This document shows positions 10,558-22,500 of a stretch of 64,000 nucleotides of DNA, in pieces. This DNA comes from Molossus alvarezi. Lineage: Eukaryota; Chordata; Mammalia; Chiroptera; Molossidae. The notes below the pieces were generated by a model that worked only from the letters and a program-made list of their open reading frames with translations, had not been told where the DNA came from and searched no databases. The stretch's first letter is position 1. Each line of letters opens with the position of its first letter. The stretch spans positions 123,776,501 to 123,840,500 of the forward strand of contig CM073886.1 in assembly GCA_037176705.1 (NCBI GenBank), given 5' to 3'. The translations under genes were made by a program, and so were the position numbers.

Positions 10558-13500
10558 TCGACGTGAAAGGGACACATCGAGTGGCTGCCACCCGCACGAC
10601 CAACCAGTGCCGGGCACAAACTGCAACCGAGGTACGAGCCCTTAGAGGGAACCGAACCCGGCTCTCTCTGGACCACAGGCCAACGCTCTAACCACTGAGC
10701 CAAACCGGCCAGGGCTATATTACTTTAATATGAGGTTTTAGATACAAAAATAGAAAATTGAGATTGTACAATTAAGGCATCATTTCAATTATCCTCAATA
10801 TTTTCTTAAAGAGAATAATTCTAAGCCTAAAGAGGTACTCCTTTAAAAACAATAATCAAGATGATAAAGCTTTAAACCTGTGGCTGATAGGCATATAATC
10901 ATTTAAACTTTCTAGTTCATAACAAAGAAAGAACATGTATATTTTTCTCTCACTCCTTTACCCAAATGGCTATTTCTTAGACCTATGAGAATTAGTGATA
11001 CACATTTTTCATGTATTATTTTATTTTGGTACACGCCCCTAGTGAGAACCGAACCCGGGACTGTCTGGTCCGCAGGAACGCTCCAACCGCTGAGCCAAAC
11101 AGGCCAGGGCTCATGTATTATTTTTTAAAAACAGAAATAATTGATGTAGTTTTTGTCTTCTTAGAGGCTGGGTACTTAGTTGGGAAAACACTTTCTTGAG
11201 TCCCTCACACACAGAAATTGTGGCTTCATTTTAAATGGACTCAATTATTTTGGTATAAATGGTCCAAAAGTAAGTATACCTGAATTTGTAGTGTCATCCT
11301 ACTGAAAATAACCTTTTTTCAAATTTTCCTTAAATTTTTTTTTCTTTTTTATTATAAAGAGAAGTCTCAGAACAAAACCATACATTACCTCCTGCTTCCT
11401 GAGCAAACACTCTTGCACCTCGATCATCATGTGGAGGTACACTTTTAGTCTGAAAATAGGGAATATCCTTTACCTAAAACAGATATAAATCATGGTAAGT
11501 CCTGCTATAAAAAAGTCCACTTTATGAATATTAGCAAAATCAAATGAAATGCAATTTAAATGGATTTACTACAGCACATGAACCTACAATAAAAAGTTTA
11601 CTGAAGAAGGTTAAATTATCAAAACTTGACAAAATAACAAATAACTCTTTAATTCCTTATCTATTCTTGGTGATTTAAAAGGATAGCAAAGTAATTATTT
11701 TAGAATTTATCCAAAATGTCTTTAGACTTCTGACTAAATGTGTATTCTTTAGTATTATCTCCCATCTAGAGATTTTTGAGTATCTCATGGGAATAGGGCC
11801 ACCTCATATAAATGGGCACAACATGTGCTGTCCTGTGTGGGATGACAAGTAGGATCAGGGCTAAAACAACAACAAATACATGGTACACTTCAGACTTACA
11901 CAATGTTATATGTCAATTATATCTCGATTTTTAAAAAGCCAATAAGGAATAAGTCAAATGTGATTAAAAAGCAAGGCTAGGGCCCTGGCCTGTTTGGCTC
12001 AGCGGTTAAAGCATCGGCCTGCGGTCCGGAGAGACCCGGGTTCGGTTCCCGCTAAGGGCACGTACCTTGGTTGCAGTTTGTCCCCAGCCCTGGTTGGGTC
12101 GTGTGGGTGGCAACCACTCGATGTGTCGCTTTCACGTCGATGTTTCTCTCTCTCTCTCTCTCCCACTCACTCTATCTGAACAAAAATATCGAAAAATATC
12201 CTCGGGTGAGGATAAAAATAAATAAATAAAAAAAAAAAAAAAAAAAAAAAAGCAAGGCTAGGAATTCACTCAATTTCTATAGAAAATAGGCTGACAAAGA
12301 ATACAAACAAGATGCCGATTTACAGTTAAGGCATCAGAAGAGAGGACAGCCTGGCCAGTGTGGCTCAGTGGACTGGGAGGTCCTGGTGTGATTCCCAGTC
12401 AGGGCATCTGCATGGGTTGTGGGCTCGATTTCCAGTAGGGGATGTGTAGGAGGCAGCCGATCGATGTTTCTTTCTCACATCAATGTTTCTCTCTCTCTTC
12501 CTCTTTCTCTAAAAAAATCAATAAAAACATTAAGAAAAGGGGGTTGGGGAGGATAATGTTCTGGAGACTTGGGAAATACTAAAGAATATATAACAAGTGT
12601 GAAAGGTGAAATAATTTTCATAAAATTTCTTTAAACTGCCTTAAAAACCACTTTCTCCAAATTAGTACTCACTCTATAATCTCTATCAAGCAGTTAGTTA
12701 CATAATATTGAAAACAGGAAACCAAGTCCTAAGGAGACAAGAGGACGGACGATACCTGGAATATATCATTGATGTCCACTGGAAGAGCAAGACCGATGTA
12801 GTCATCCGAGCTCCCGTATGTCGCGCTGGACACCATGGACCTCACTGAGGAGGATCGCTGCAGGGTATTTTGATTAATAGGACTTAATAAATCTTCTTTA
12901 TCTAACGAAGCATAACTTAAGGCTTTCATGAACCTATAATACCATAAAAATCACTTGCATTAGTTTCTTGATTTCTAATATTAATCATAAAGAAATTTTA
13001 ATTTATTTTCGTATCTTCACAAAAGATAAGTAGAAAGTAGCTAGTCAAGTACTAAACAGGACCATCTTATTTATTGCAAACATATAAATACTTGAAAATA
13101 TTTGGTTGTTATAAATTGATATACAGAAGGTTATCAATGTTGACTGTTACCAAAAACAACTGTTATGGTCCCCAGGTATAACTCTTTTTAATATTTTTAT
13201 GAAAAATAAGAATAATTTCTTATAATTCTTTGAATGGTAATTACTTCAGTGCTTTATCAACATAAGAGTCAGGTAACACAGAAGATAAACACAAAATAGG
13301 AAAAATTGGGTCATTAGCAATTACAAGATAGCCTCATATGAAATACTGATATTTCCTCAATGTACTCCTTGCCAATGATTCCATAACAAACATGGCCCCC
13401 TTTCTCAGACAGCTTCTTAATCATGCAATAGACATACTAAAATATTTCCTAAGCATCTGGTCTGTACATACAATCCACTAAGGTTCCATAGAATATGTCT

Positions 13501-16500
13501 ATTGATATTTGGAAATCCAAGTCATTTAAAGTATAATAATGTAGCCTGGTGTTAAAACAAAGAATTACTTGTAAAGCATGCAAAACAAATGCTTCATAAA
13601 CACAGTAACTATTATCATAGTGCCCTCGCTGGTGTGGCTCAGTTGGTTAGAGTGCCGTCTTGTGCAATGAAGGGTTGCAGGTTCGAGTCTCGGTTGGGGA
13701 GCATATGGAAAGCAGCCAATCAATGTTTCTCTCACACCGTTTCTCTCTCTCTCTCTCTCTCTCTCGCTCTCTCTCATCCTCTCTCTCTCATCAATGAAAA
13801 CAAATCCTCGGGTGAGAATTAAAAAAATATATAATACAATTATCATAGCAAAAACCACTCTGAATTTCTGCTAATCGCCAATTAAAAACCACTCAAAATT
13901 AAAATTTATTAATTTCAAAAATAGATCAGTGGTTTTTAAATTATATTGTTATACCTAACTCCATTAAAAGCAAGGTCTACTGGAGACGAGGGAAAAAATT
14001 ATTGGATGCTCTCCTTTACAATCCCTAATTCAACCAGAGTAGCTCCATTTTATCTATTCCACATGTTACTGAGTTTCCATAAAAATGTTTTGGTGAAGAA
14101 AAGGTTTCTCTATTTAAAAAGCAACATTTCAAAAGTTTAAAACTTCTGATCTAGTCCAGTCTCTACTAGAGGAGTAACGTGAAGTGTCAATATTTCAAAA
14201 TTCGTGAACTTGACTATATTTGTAATGGTGAGCAACTGCGAGGTTTACCTGGCTTTGTTCTAGATAGACCACTGAGGTTGGCAAAACTGTTGAATTCCAG
14301 GCAGATGAAACATTACAGCATAATCAGTGCCAGGATTAAAACTCAGGATTCAGAATTCCTACTTTAGCCCTGGCCAATTGGGCTCAAAAGTTAGAGCGTG
14401 GGCCTGGGGACCAAAGAGTTGCAGGTTCGATTCCAGTCAAGGACATGTACCTCGGTTCCAGTTCAGCCCCCGGCCCTGGTCGGCATCTACCAGGAGGCAA
14501 CCAATTAATGTTTCTCTCTCACATCAATGTTTCTCTCTCTCACACTCTATCTGAAAATAAATGGAAAAATATCCTTGGGTGAGGACTAAAAACAAAACAA
14601 AAAAATCCGTACTTCATTGTTTTCTCCTACGCTCCAAGGCACTACCTCGGTGAGATAGGTCTTCTAAGACCACTGGGTCCATGCGGTCCATCATACAGCA
14701 CCATCAGCCTACTCTTCCAATTTCATAAGGAAATGAACAAACAAAAATCTTCTCAGCCTGGATTTCAAGCCATTATTTTAAAGTAAATTTGTAGTTATCA
14801 TCCACTGTTTTCATTTTCTCTCAACTAACCAGAGAGAAGAAAAAAGATTAACGCCAACACAACTGTTTCCTCCACGGGACCTGGTAAAAGCCAGTACCCA
14901 CGCCGTCTGGAGAACAGACGGAGACCTGAACACGCTCCGTGATGCCTTCACGCCTTTGTATAAGCTGTTGTTTCTTTTGACTGCTTTTTCTCTCCCAAGA
15001 AATTAAGAATACCTATTCATTCTTTATAATGACAATGATGTGACATTTTAGTCTAGGAAATTTCCAAATCTTCTTCTGTTCTAACAGAGAATATAGGAAA
15101 TAAGGAACCCAGAGTGGTTAGAGAATAAGTAACTTGGGGTAAATATCTTTCTGATTTATTCTTTGGAATATTTAAGTACTATAACTTTGTATGTATGTTT
15201 TAATCAACTTGGGTAAAAATGCCTACTTCAATGAGATAAATAAACCTAACTGGATGGTCCAGAGCTAACTGCACTCGGTGACTGTACTGAGTTATAAGAT
15301 GGTGGTACTCTATTTATTTCAGTGTGCTATATTCCTATTGCCCCGGGCTGAATGCTACAGGTTGCTGCTGTCTTTGAGTGTTCAAATACTGTCTTGTAGT
15401 ATTCAGGTTTCCTCCTCTGCTGCCAAATATATCAGCTGTCCTTTCCTGTTACAGTGTGCCTAACAATAGAAACTTCTAACGGCTGCTTCTTTGGGCCTGA
15501 AAACCGGACATCCAGGCTGCTAGAATAAATATTAACTTTGAATGCAGGTCAGAGGTACCTCCTTTGAATAAAATTCATGAACTTTACTGCATAGATTTAA
15601 ATTGGTGAGCCTGTTCAGAGGTTTTTCTGGCTTTGTTCTGAATTGATGAGGTTGCCAAAGCCAGTGTTCCAGGTAAATAAGACATTACTGCATAATTTAT
15701 GAAATTCTACAAAAGAGATATTATTATCTGTTACCAGGAACCCCATCTACTAAATGTGTTAGCATTAGTGAAACAAAACTGCTTAATAACTTCTTAATGT
15801 GATTAAGATTTTCATGATATAAAAGGCAAATGGATTACATTAAAAAATAATTTCCAATAATGATTATGATGATAGCTAACCTTTATTGAATACTTAATAT
15901 ATGCCAGACACTATCTCAATACTTAACAAATACTAAATACACGTAAATTAATCATCTGAAACTAAAAATGTTTTTAGAACTATTTGGTCCAACTAAAAAC
16001 AACAAAAATAGGTAATGAAAGTTTTGCAAAAATAAAATTTAACATTGCATACCTAAAATGCTTACTCTGACCAGCTTGCTATAATCTTTAGCTATGACAC
16101 AGAAATCCCCTAAAGGTTCTTGAGCACAGGCAAACTGGTATTGCTGAATCCTGAGGGCCACAGAATTAATTTAATGTTCATTAGGTTCTTACTTAATAAT
16201 AGCCACATAAACTGAAAAGAATTTCATTGAAATTTTCTGTTATTTTTTAAAAAAGAGGTCAACTTTTGGAGCCTTAAATTGACCTACCTGAAAAAGTTGT
16301 TTGTTATTGTAGGTCTTAAGCTCCTGATTCCCCCGACATGCTTCTTTTTAAAATCGATCCTTGCAGAAGCGAGAAATAAATAAAAAACAGCTTGTGACTT
16401 GTTTGTCCTTGCAAAGCCTAGATGTTTACTTTCAGGGCCTAAATGAGTTTCTTTTCCCCCCTCGCAGCTGCAAGAATCCATTTCAAATCACATCGGGTAA

Positions 16501-19500
16501 CTAGGAGCTTACAGCCTACCATAGTAAACAATTACAGTAGGTCATTTTGGAGGCTTTTATGTAGATATAAAACCTAGCTAATGCTTTATATTTAAATCTG
16601 TTAAAAATGCAACCATTACTATTCATTTTTAAATGTATATTTACTCACCTGCTTGGTGTTAACCTGGACTCAAAGCTGTTGGCCTTCATGGTGATGGTGT
16701 CAGTAAACAGCACATCTTTTGCTGGAGATGCCAAAGCTTCAGAATGAGATAGAGATGGATGCATTCTTTGTTGCTGTAATCTTTTCAGTGTAGCATAGCC
16801 AAAGGCATCTCTAGAACTTGTGTAACTAAAGTTACAATCTGCTAAACTTTTAATTGTAGCGATAGAGGGTGCTTTAAGGGACTGTGCTCTTCTAGGAAGT
16901 GTATGAGAAGACCCTGGAGGCACCAGGGACACGGAGTTTGACTTGGAGAGGGAAAGATGGTTAGACTGTGGTGTCAAATAGTGGCTTGTCTTAACAGTTT
17001 TAGTACTTACCACAGTACTCATACTCCCACAATCTGTGTCCACCGTTGTAGCATCTACACCTACTGTTTCTCGGGAGGGACTGGAGCTCATTGAACTTAT
17101 GCCACTTGTTGTAGTGTCTGTATTAAAACTTTGGCTACGTATCTTCATATGTGAGCTTGTTGAACTTTCCACAACTAATCTCTCTCGGCTTGTGTTCTCT
17201 CTGTGATTCTCTGTACCAAGACTCTTGGTGAATTTTAAGTCATTCTCTCCAATACTTGGAGTACTACCAGTGTCTTCAATGTGCCTATTCCCAACAAATG
17301 ACGTTTCTAATTGTAATGTTTTCTGTACTGTGGATATGGGTGTAAAATCATCACTATGATTGAAGTCAACACTGGGCTCCGTAAGTGTTCTGATCCGCCT
17401 GTTGCTTGTTTTATTTTCAGATGACAGTTTCCCTCCTTTTGGATCACTGCTACTACGATGTTTTTTATTAGGCAAAGTAAGCGAATTTAAGATACGATTC
17501 TTCACAAGTTTGCTAGACGCGAAGAAAGGGAATGAATTTTTATCCTTTACAGGTCCAGGCCGGTCGTAAAAGGCTGGCTCTGCATCTTCACTGATGTCGA
17601 GGAAAAATGTACTAGTGGAGCTGCTTCCAAACCGGTCGTCCTCCATTATGAACATACCTGTGACAGAGGACTGATTAATAAAAGCACATAAAAATGACGA
17701 GTAAAATCATGGTACCTAGTAGTGACATATTTCATGAAACTTTAGTTTAACAGTTGTATGAGGTAAACATTGTCAAAAATGAAGGGTTAAACTGCTGAGC
17801 CACATAAAAAGAGATTCCTTAATAGGGCTGTTACAGATGTAATTAGCGAGATGAGTCACCGGAGTAGGGTGGCCCTGCAATCCAATCTGACTGGTGTCTT
17901 TAGAAGAGGGGGGAACACTGTGAAGACAGATGCACAGGGAGAATACTACGTGGTAACAGACGCAGAGACTGGAGCGAGGTAGCTGCAAGAATGCCAAGGA
18001 TTGCCAGCTATCACCAGAAGCTAGGAAGAGGCAGTAACGATTTTACAGAATTTCAGAGGGTTCGTGGCACTGAGGACACCTTGATTTCAGACTTCTAGCC
18101 TCCAGGACAATGAGAATTAACTTCTGTTTTAAACCATTCAATTTGCGGTCCTTTGTTACAGCAGCCCTAGGAAGCTAATACAATCTCTCCCCAAAAGAAT
18201 TTTATTCTCGTTAAATCTGTATTACAAAAAACTGTACCAAATTAAAAACTATTGTGGAGAAAAAAAGAGCTTCCTGCCCTGGCAGGTTTGGCTCTGTGGT
18301 TAGAGTGTCAGCCTGTGGACCAAAGAGTCTTGGGTTCAATTCCGGTCAAGGGCATGTACCTCGGTTGTGATTCAGTCCCCGGCCCTGGTAGGGGTCGTGA
18401 GGGAGGCAGCCAACCAGTCTCTCTCTTGCACTGATGTTTTTCTCTCTCTCTCTCTCTCTCTCCCCCTCCTACTCTATCTGAAGATAAATAGAAAAACATC
18501 CTCTGGTGAGGACTGGAAAAAAATAGCGCTTCTTTGACACCCACAGTTTGGACTTGCATAAAATATAAATTTATGTCCTTATAGATTCTTCTATTATTTC
18601 CAAATGCAAACAAGAGGACTACTCATGGCACAGCTTACATAAAGTTTATTTTCATTATTCCAGTGAGTTTCAAAACCTCCAAATAGTCAGGATTAAATTA
18701 GAGAGAGAAAGAGAGACCTGACCATAGATGCTCCCTTAGTTGGCAGAGATTCCTGGTGGTTTTTATCTTCACATCACAGCAGGCAGGAGAAATTAATCTT
18801 ATAAATAACTTCCCAATCTTAAACAAATTACACTTAGAAATAGCCAAGCCACATTCTAAATTCATGCCTGAACCAACTATGTTTATTTCCCCTTTCCCTG
18901 AGGCACTAAGAAACTTACCTGAATTCTGTGCTCAGCTCTAATAAAAGACTCAACCCAGGTGCCTAATGATATCTATGGGATTTTATTCTATTTCTATTTT
19001 TAACTTTTCTATTGAATAATTATAAACTACTTCAGATATGTTTTGAAGGGCAAAATAAATCCTACATACAATTGCTTAGGGTATTGTATTTCCATATTCT
19101 GTCAATTCTAAGATGTATATTTTTTACACTTAGTATCACTAAAACCAGGATGCATCTTTCAACCAGTAATATGTCCTAGTTTAATAAGCAGCATTTGTTT
19201 TCTTCTTTTTTAGGGGTACATAAGTACCGGTGTATCTCATACCACATGGCATCTTAGAGCTGGTGAAATATGGTCTGATAAATGATGCACTATCTTCTTA
19301 CAAAGAACCATGTGTTAAATTTTATAAACCTAATAACATTTAGCGCAAGGCTTAAAAATGGTTCCACAAACCATTTTTTATGTAATAAATTTTTGATACT
19401 CTATCTTTCAACAGTTTCACTGTTTTAAAATTTAGCTCTTCTCTCAAAAATGAACATGTGAACCTATCTTTTAACAAATATATTCTTAGTCAACAATCTC

Positions 19501-22500
19501 TATCTGAAAAATGGAAAAAAAAGCTATGTAAATGAAGAAGTAGGCAAATAAACATTTACTTATTAGGTTATATGACAAGCAAACAAGGAGACTGGTTCTG
19601 GCACATGGCTTATTATTTAATTCTGTAAGTAGGATTTCCTAAAGGCTATTTAGAAAATAAGGTAAGAGAACAATGTAGGTTGTGGCTACACATTCTGTTG
19701 TGAAAAGATATGCATTCTCCAAGAGGGTACTATTGCCAAATTATCTTAGAAAAAGGTAAATTAGGAATGGAGCAAATACGTGTAAATTTTGATATTACTA
19801 ATACAAATGTGAACTTGGGCTAACTTTATAGGCCTCTGTCACAATACTCACTTGATGGAGCAGACTCACTCTCACTATTATGTCGAGAGCTGGTTGACTC
19901 TGAGTTCAAACTTAAGGTGCTCGGGATAGATGACAGTTCATTACAGAGTTGTTCCACATCATCTGGGACTACTGGCCACAGATGTTTGCGACTGTGCCTT
20001 ACAGAATCCCAGTTGTGACATTTTAGAATATCACAGCCTTGTTTGGTTTTAGCTATAAGCCCAAGCACATATACACAGGTCCTGTATGTAAAAGACATAG
20101 TAATGACAGTTTATAATTCCCAACTGAGGTTTCTTAAGACAATCACAAAATATTAATTTGCTATATATACATTTGATTTTTCTTCAAAAGCCATTAAAAA
20201 CTGTTAAGCTTGTGGAAAATGTATTGAAACGAGCTAGGGGTAAATTAGAAGCAATAAATAACATAAAAATCTTCCGAATAAAAATATTAATTACAATGAA
20301 ATAATTGACAAGAACATAATGCAATCTTAGAAAAAACATACACTAGCTTTTCTGGGATAAATTTGGAATATTTAGACTATTGGACAACTGGAATATTTAG
20401 ACACATACTATTTATTTGCAAGGTAAACTTCAATATTATAATGAGAAAAATAGAATGATATTATTAAACAAGGACCTCCTTAAGATGTTTAACTTAATGC
20501 ATTTAAAAATATCTTCTATCATTAGGACTTTCAGTGAATTATCAGTTTTAATGGACCACTCCAAATCATAACATACTCTTCCCTTACACCCACTTGTGAA
20601 CTGCAATCTATTATACACTAGAAAGACTTCTGAGTAAAATGACATACCCTCTGATGGAAAGAACCTCACACTGCTTTGCAAGTTTTAGTATATCTGGAAT
20701 CACATTTTCTTCCTGCAGCAAATTAAGACCCCAATTTGATGAGCCAATATTTCCCTGAAAGAAAAGAAATCACTTATATCCAATCTAATACAAAAGTAAC
20801 TCTTTCAAGAGATTTGGAAAGCTAGCCAAAAAAACAAAAATTTAATCCAATTTATGAGAGAGAAAAAAAAAAAAGTGAAATAAACCTCAAATAAGAAACT
20901 TTAGAAATGAATGTTCACATGCCTTAGCAATAAAACTAATACTTTAATCTATTTTCCAGCTTAAAAATATTTAAAGGGGCAGGAACAATCTTGGTTCTCA
21001 AATATTAATCTAAGAACAAGTTGCATATATAAAACAATTTTTATTTATTTACTATTAATGAGAAAATTAGAAAAATAAAAAAATTACGAATATCTTCTAG
21101 AAGTGTTGATTACAAACCAAGGCCCAAAGAGATGCTTTCAGTTTTTTAATTTCTTCCCATTTATCCAAATCTGGTGTACGAATGTTGTGGCAGAGTTCTG
21201 TAATAATATTCTGGATAAAGGGAAAAATAAGTATCATGTAAGAAACAATTTTATTACATCTGAAAACTTATTTAAGGTTTGCCTTCGGTAAATTTTGCAT
21301 ATTTAGAATTCTCAAATCATTTTATGGAAAATTTCTTAAGCAGCATGGACTTTCAACTAATATTCTAGAATTAGCACTTATTAGCTATGTGGCTTTAAGA
21401 AGTTATTTAATCTCCCCATGCCTTGATGTCCTAATCTCTAAAATAGTAATAGGAATAGTAATAGCACCTGTTTCATAGGTTTGATTAAATGAATTACATA
21501 TAAAATGCTTAAAAATGTACTTAATACTTAGTATTAAAAAAATGTTAGTCATAATTATCATTGTTTATTTTAAATAGGAAATAATATATTAACATCAATA
21601 TAGAAATACAAGGGGAGGTAAAAGTAGGTTTACAGTTATAATACAAATAAACTGCCCACCCCATATATGAATCTATAGAGTATATTTATACAAAACTTTT
21701 GTTCCTGAGATAAACACTGATATGAAAGGAAATAAACTGCTACATTATACACACAAATCATCTATAACTATTTATTTCTAACATAATAAAGTTATGTCTT
21801 GGAAACACCTAATTATAAGACACATTGACAGCCATAATCCTGGTATGCATCCTATACTCACAGAACAATTGCTTGCGTAAGCCTCTACACTCCATGAAGT
21901 ATGAGAACAGTGAAGCACTAACAAATAGCAATTTATAATTTATTTGTTGCTCACCAAAATAACTGAATCGGTACCAGGTTCAGTTTAATTTCTCAACAAA
22001 AGGAATGAAGAAGCTAAATTCTTTAGTATGTTTTTACTAAGATACACTTCCCCAATATACAATAAATGAAAAAACTAAGACCTTCACTGGGTTACAGACT
22101 TCATGTAACAAATTAGCTTTGCAAAATGTGACACATAAATCAAGAAAATGCACGTAAGCTAGTAATATGTCAAAGGATTACAAAGGTAGATTGCCTGAGT
22201 CAATTACAAGATAGACATTTTAAAAGCAATTATGCCACCCGAATGGTGTGGCTCAGTGTTTGAACATCAACCCAGGCACCAAAAGGTAGCTGGTTCACTT
22301 CCCAGTCAGGGCACATGCCCAGGTTTCAGGCTTGATCTCCAGCAGGGGGAGTGCAGAAGGCAGCCGATCAATGTCTCTCTCTCATCAATATTTCTCTCTC
22401 TCTAAAATGAGTAAAAACATATTTAAATAAATAAATAAAAACCATTATGCCACTGACCTTAGGACTTTTAAGATTTTTTTTTGCAAAAACAATACTTTAA

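Noticed and set aside
10404..10703. Overlapping open frames on both strands with Ser-Leu or Arg-Glu repeats
   Set aside because: They are translations of the SINE's (GA)n tract. The same frames appear at every VES copy (1803-2138, 34-kb, 35-kb, 49-kb, 53-kb and 63-kb copies).
11981..12060. tRNA-like sequence with A- and B-box-like motifs
   Set aside because: It is the 5' head of a SINE, not a functional tRNA gene: no proper acceptor stem, and it continues into SINE body and poly(A).
16645..17655. 336-residue frame with an initiator-like Met, apparently a single-exon gene
   Set aside because: It is RICTOR exon 31. The Met is residue 1044, preceded by a splice acceptor and completed by flanking exons.
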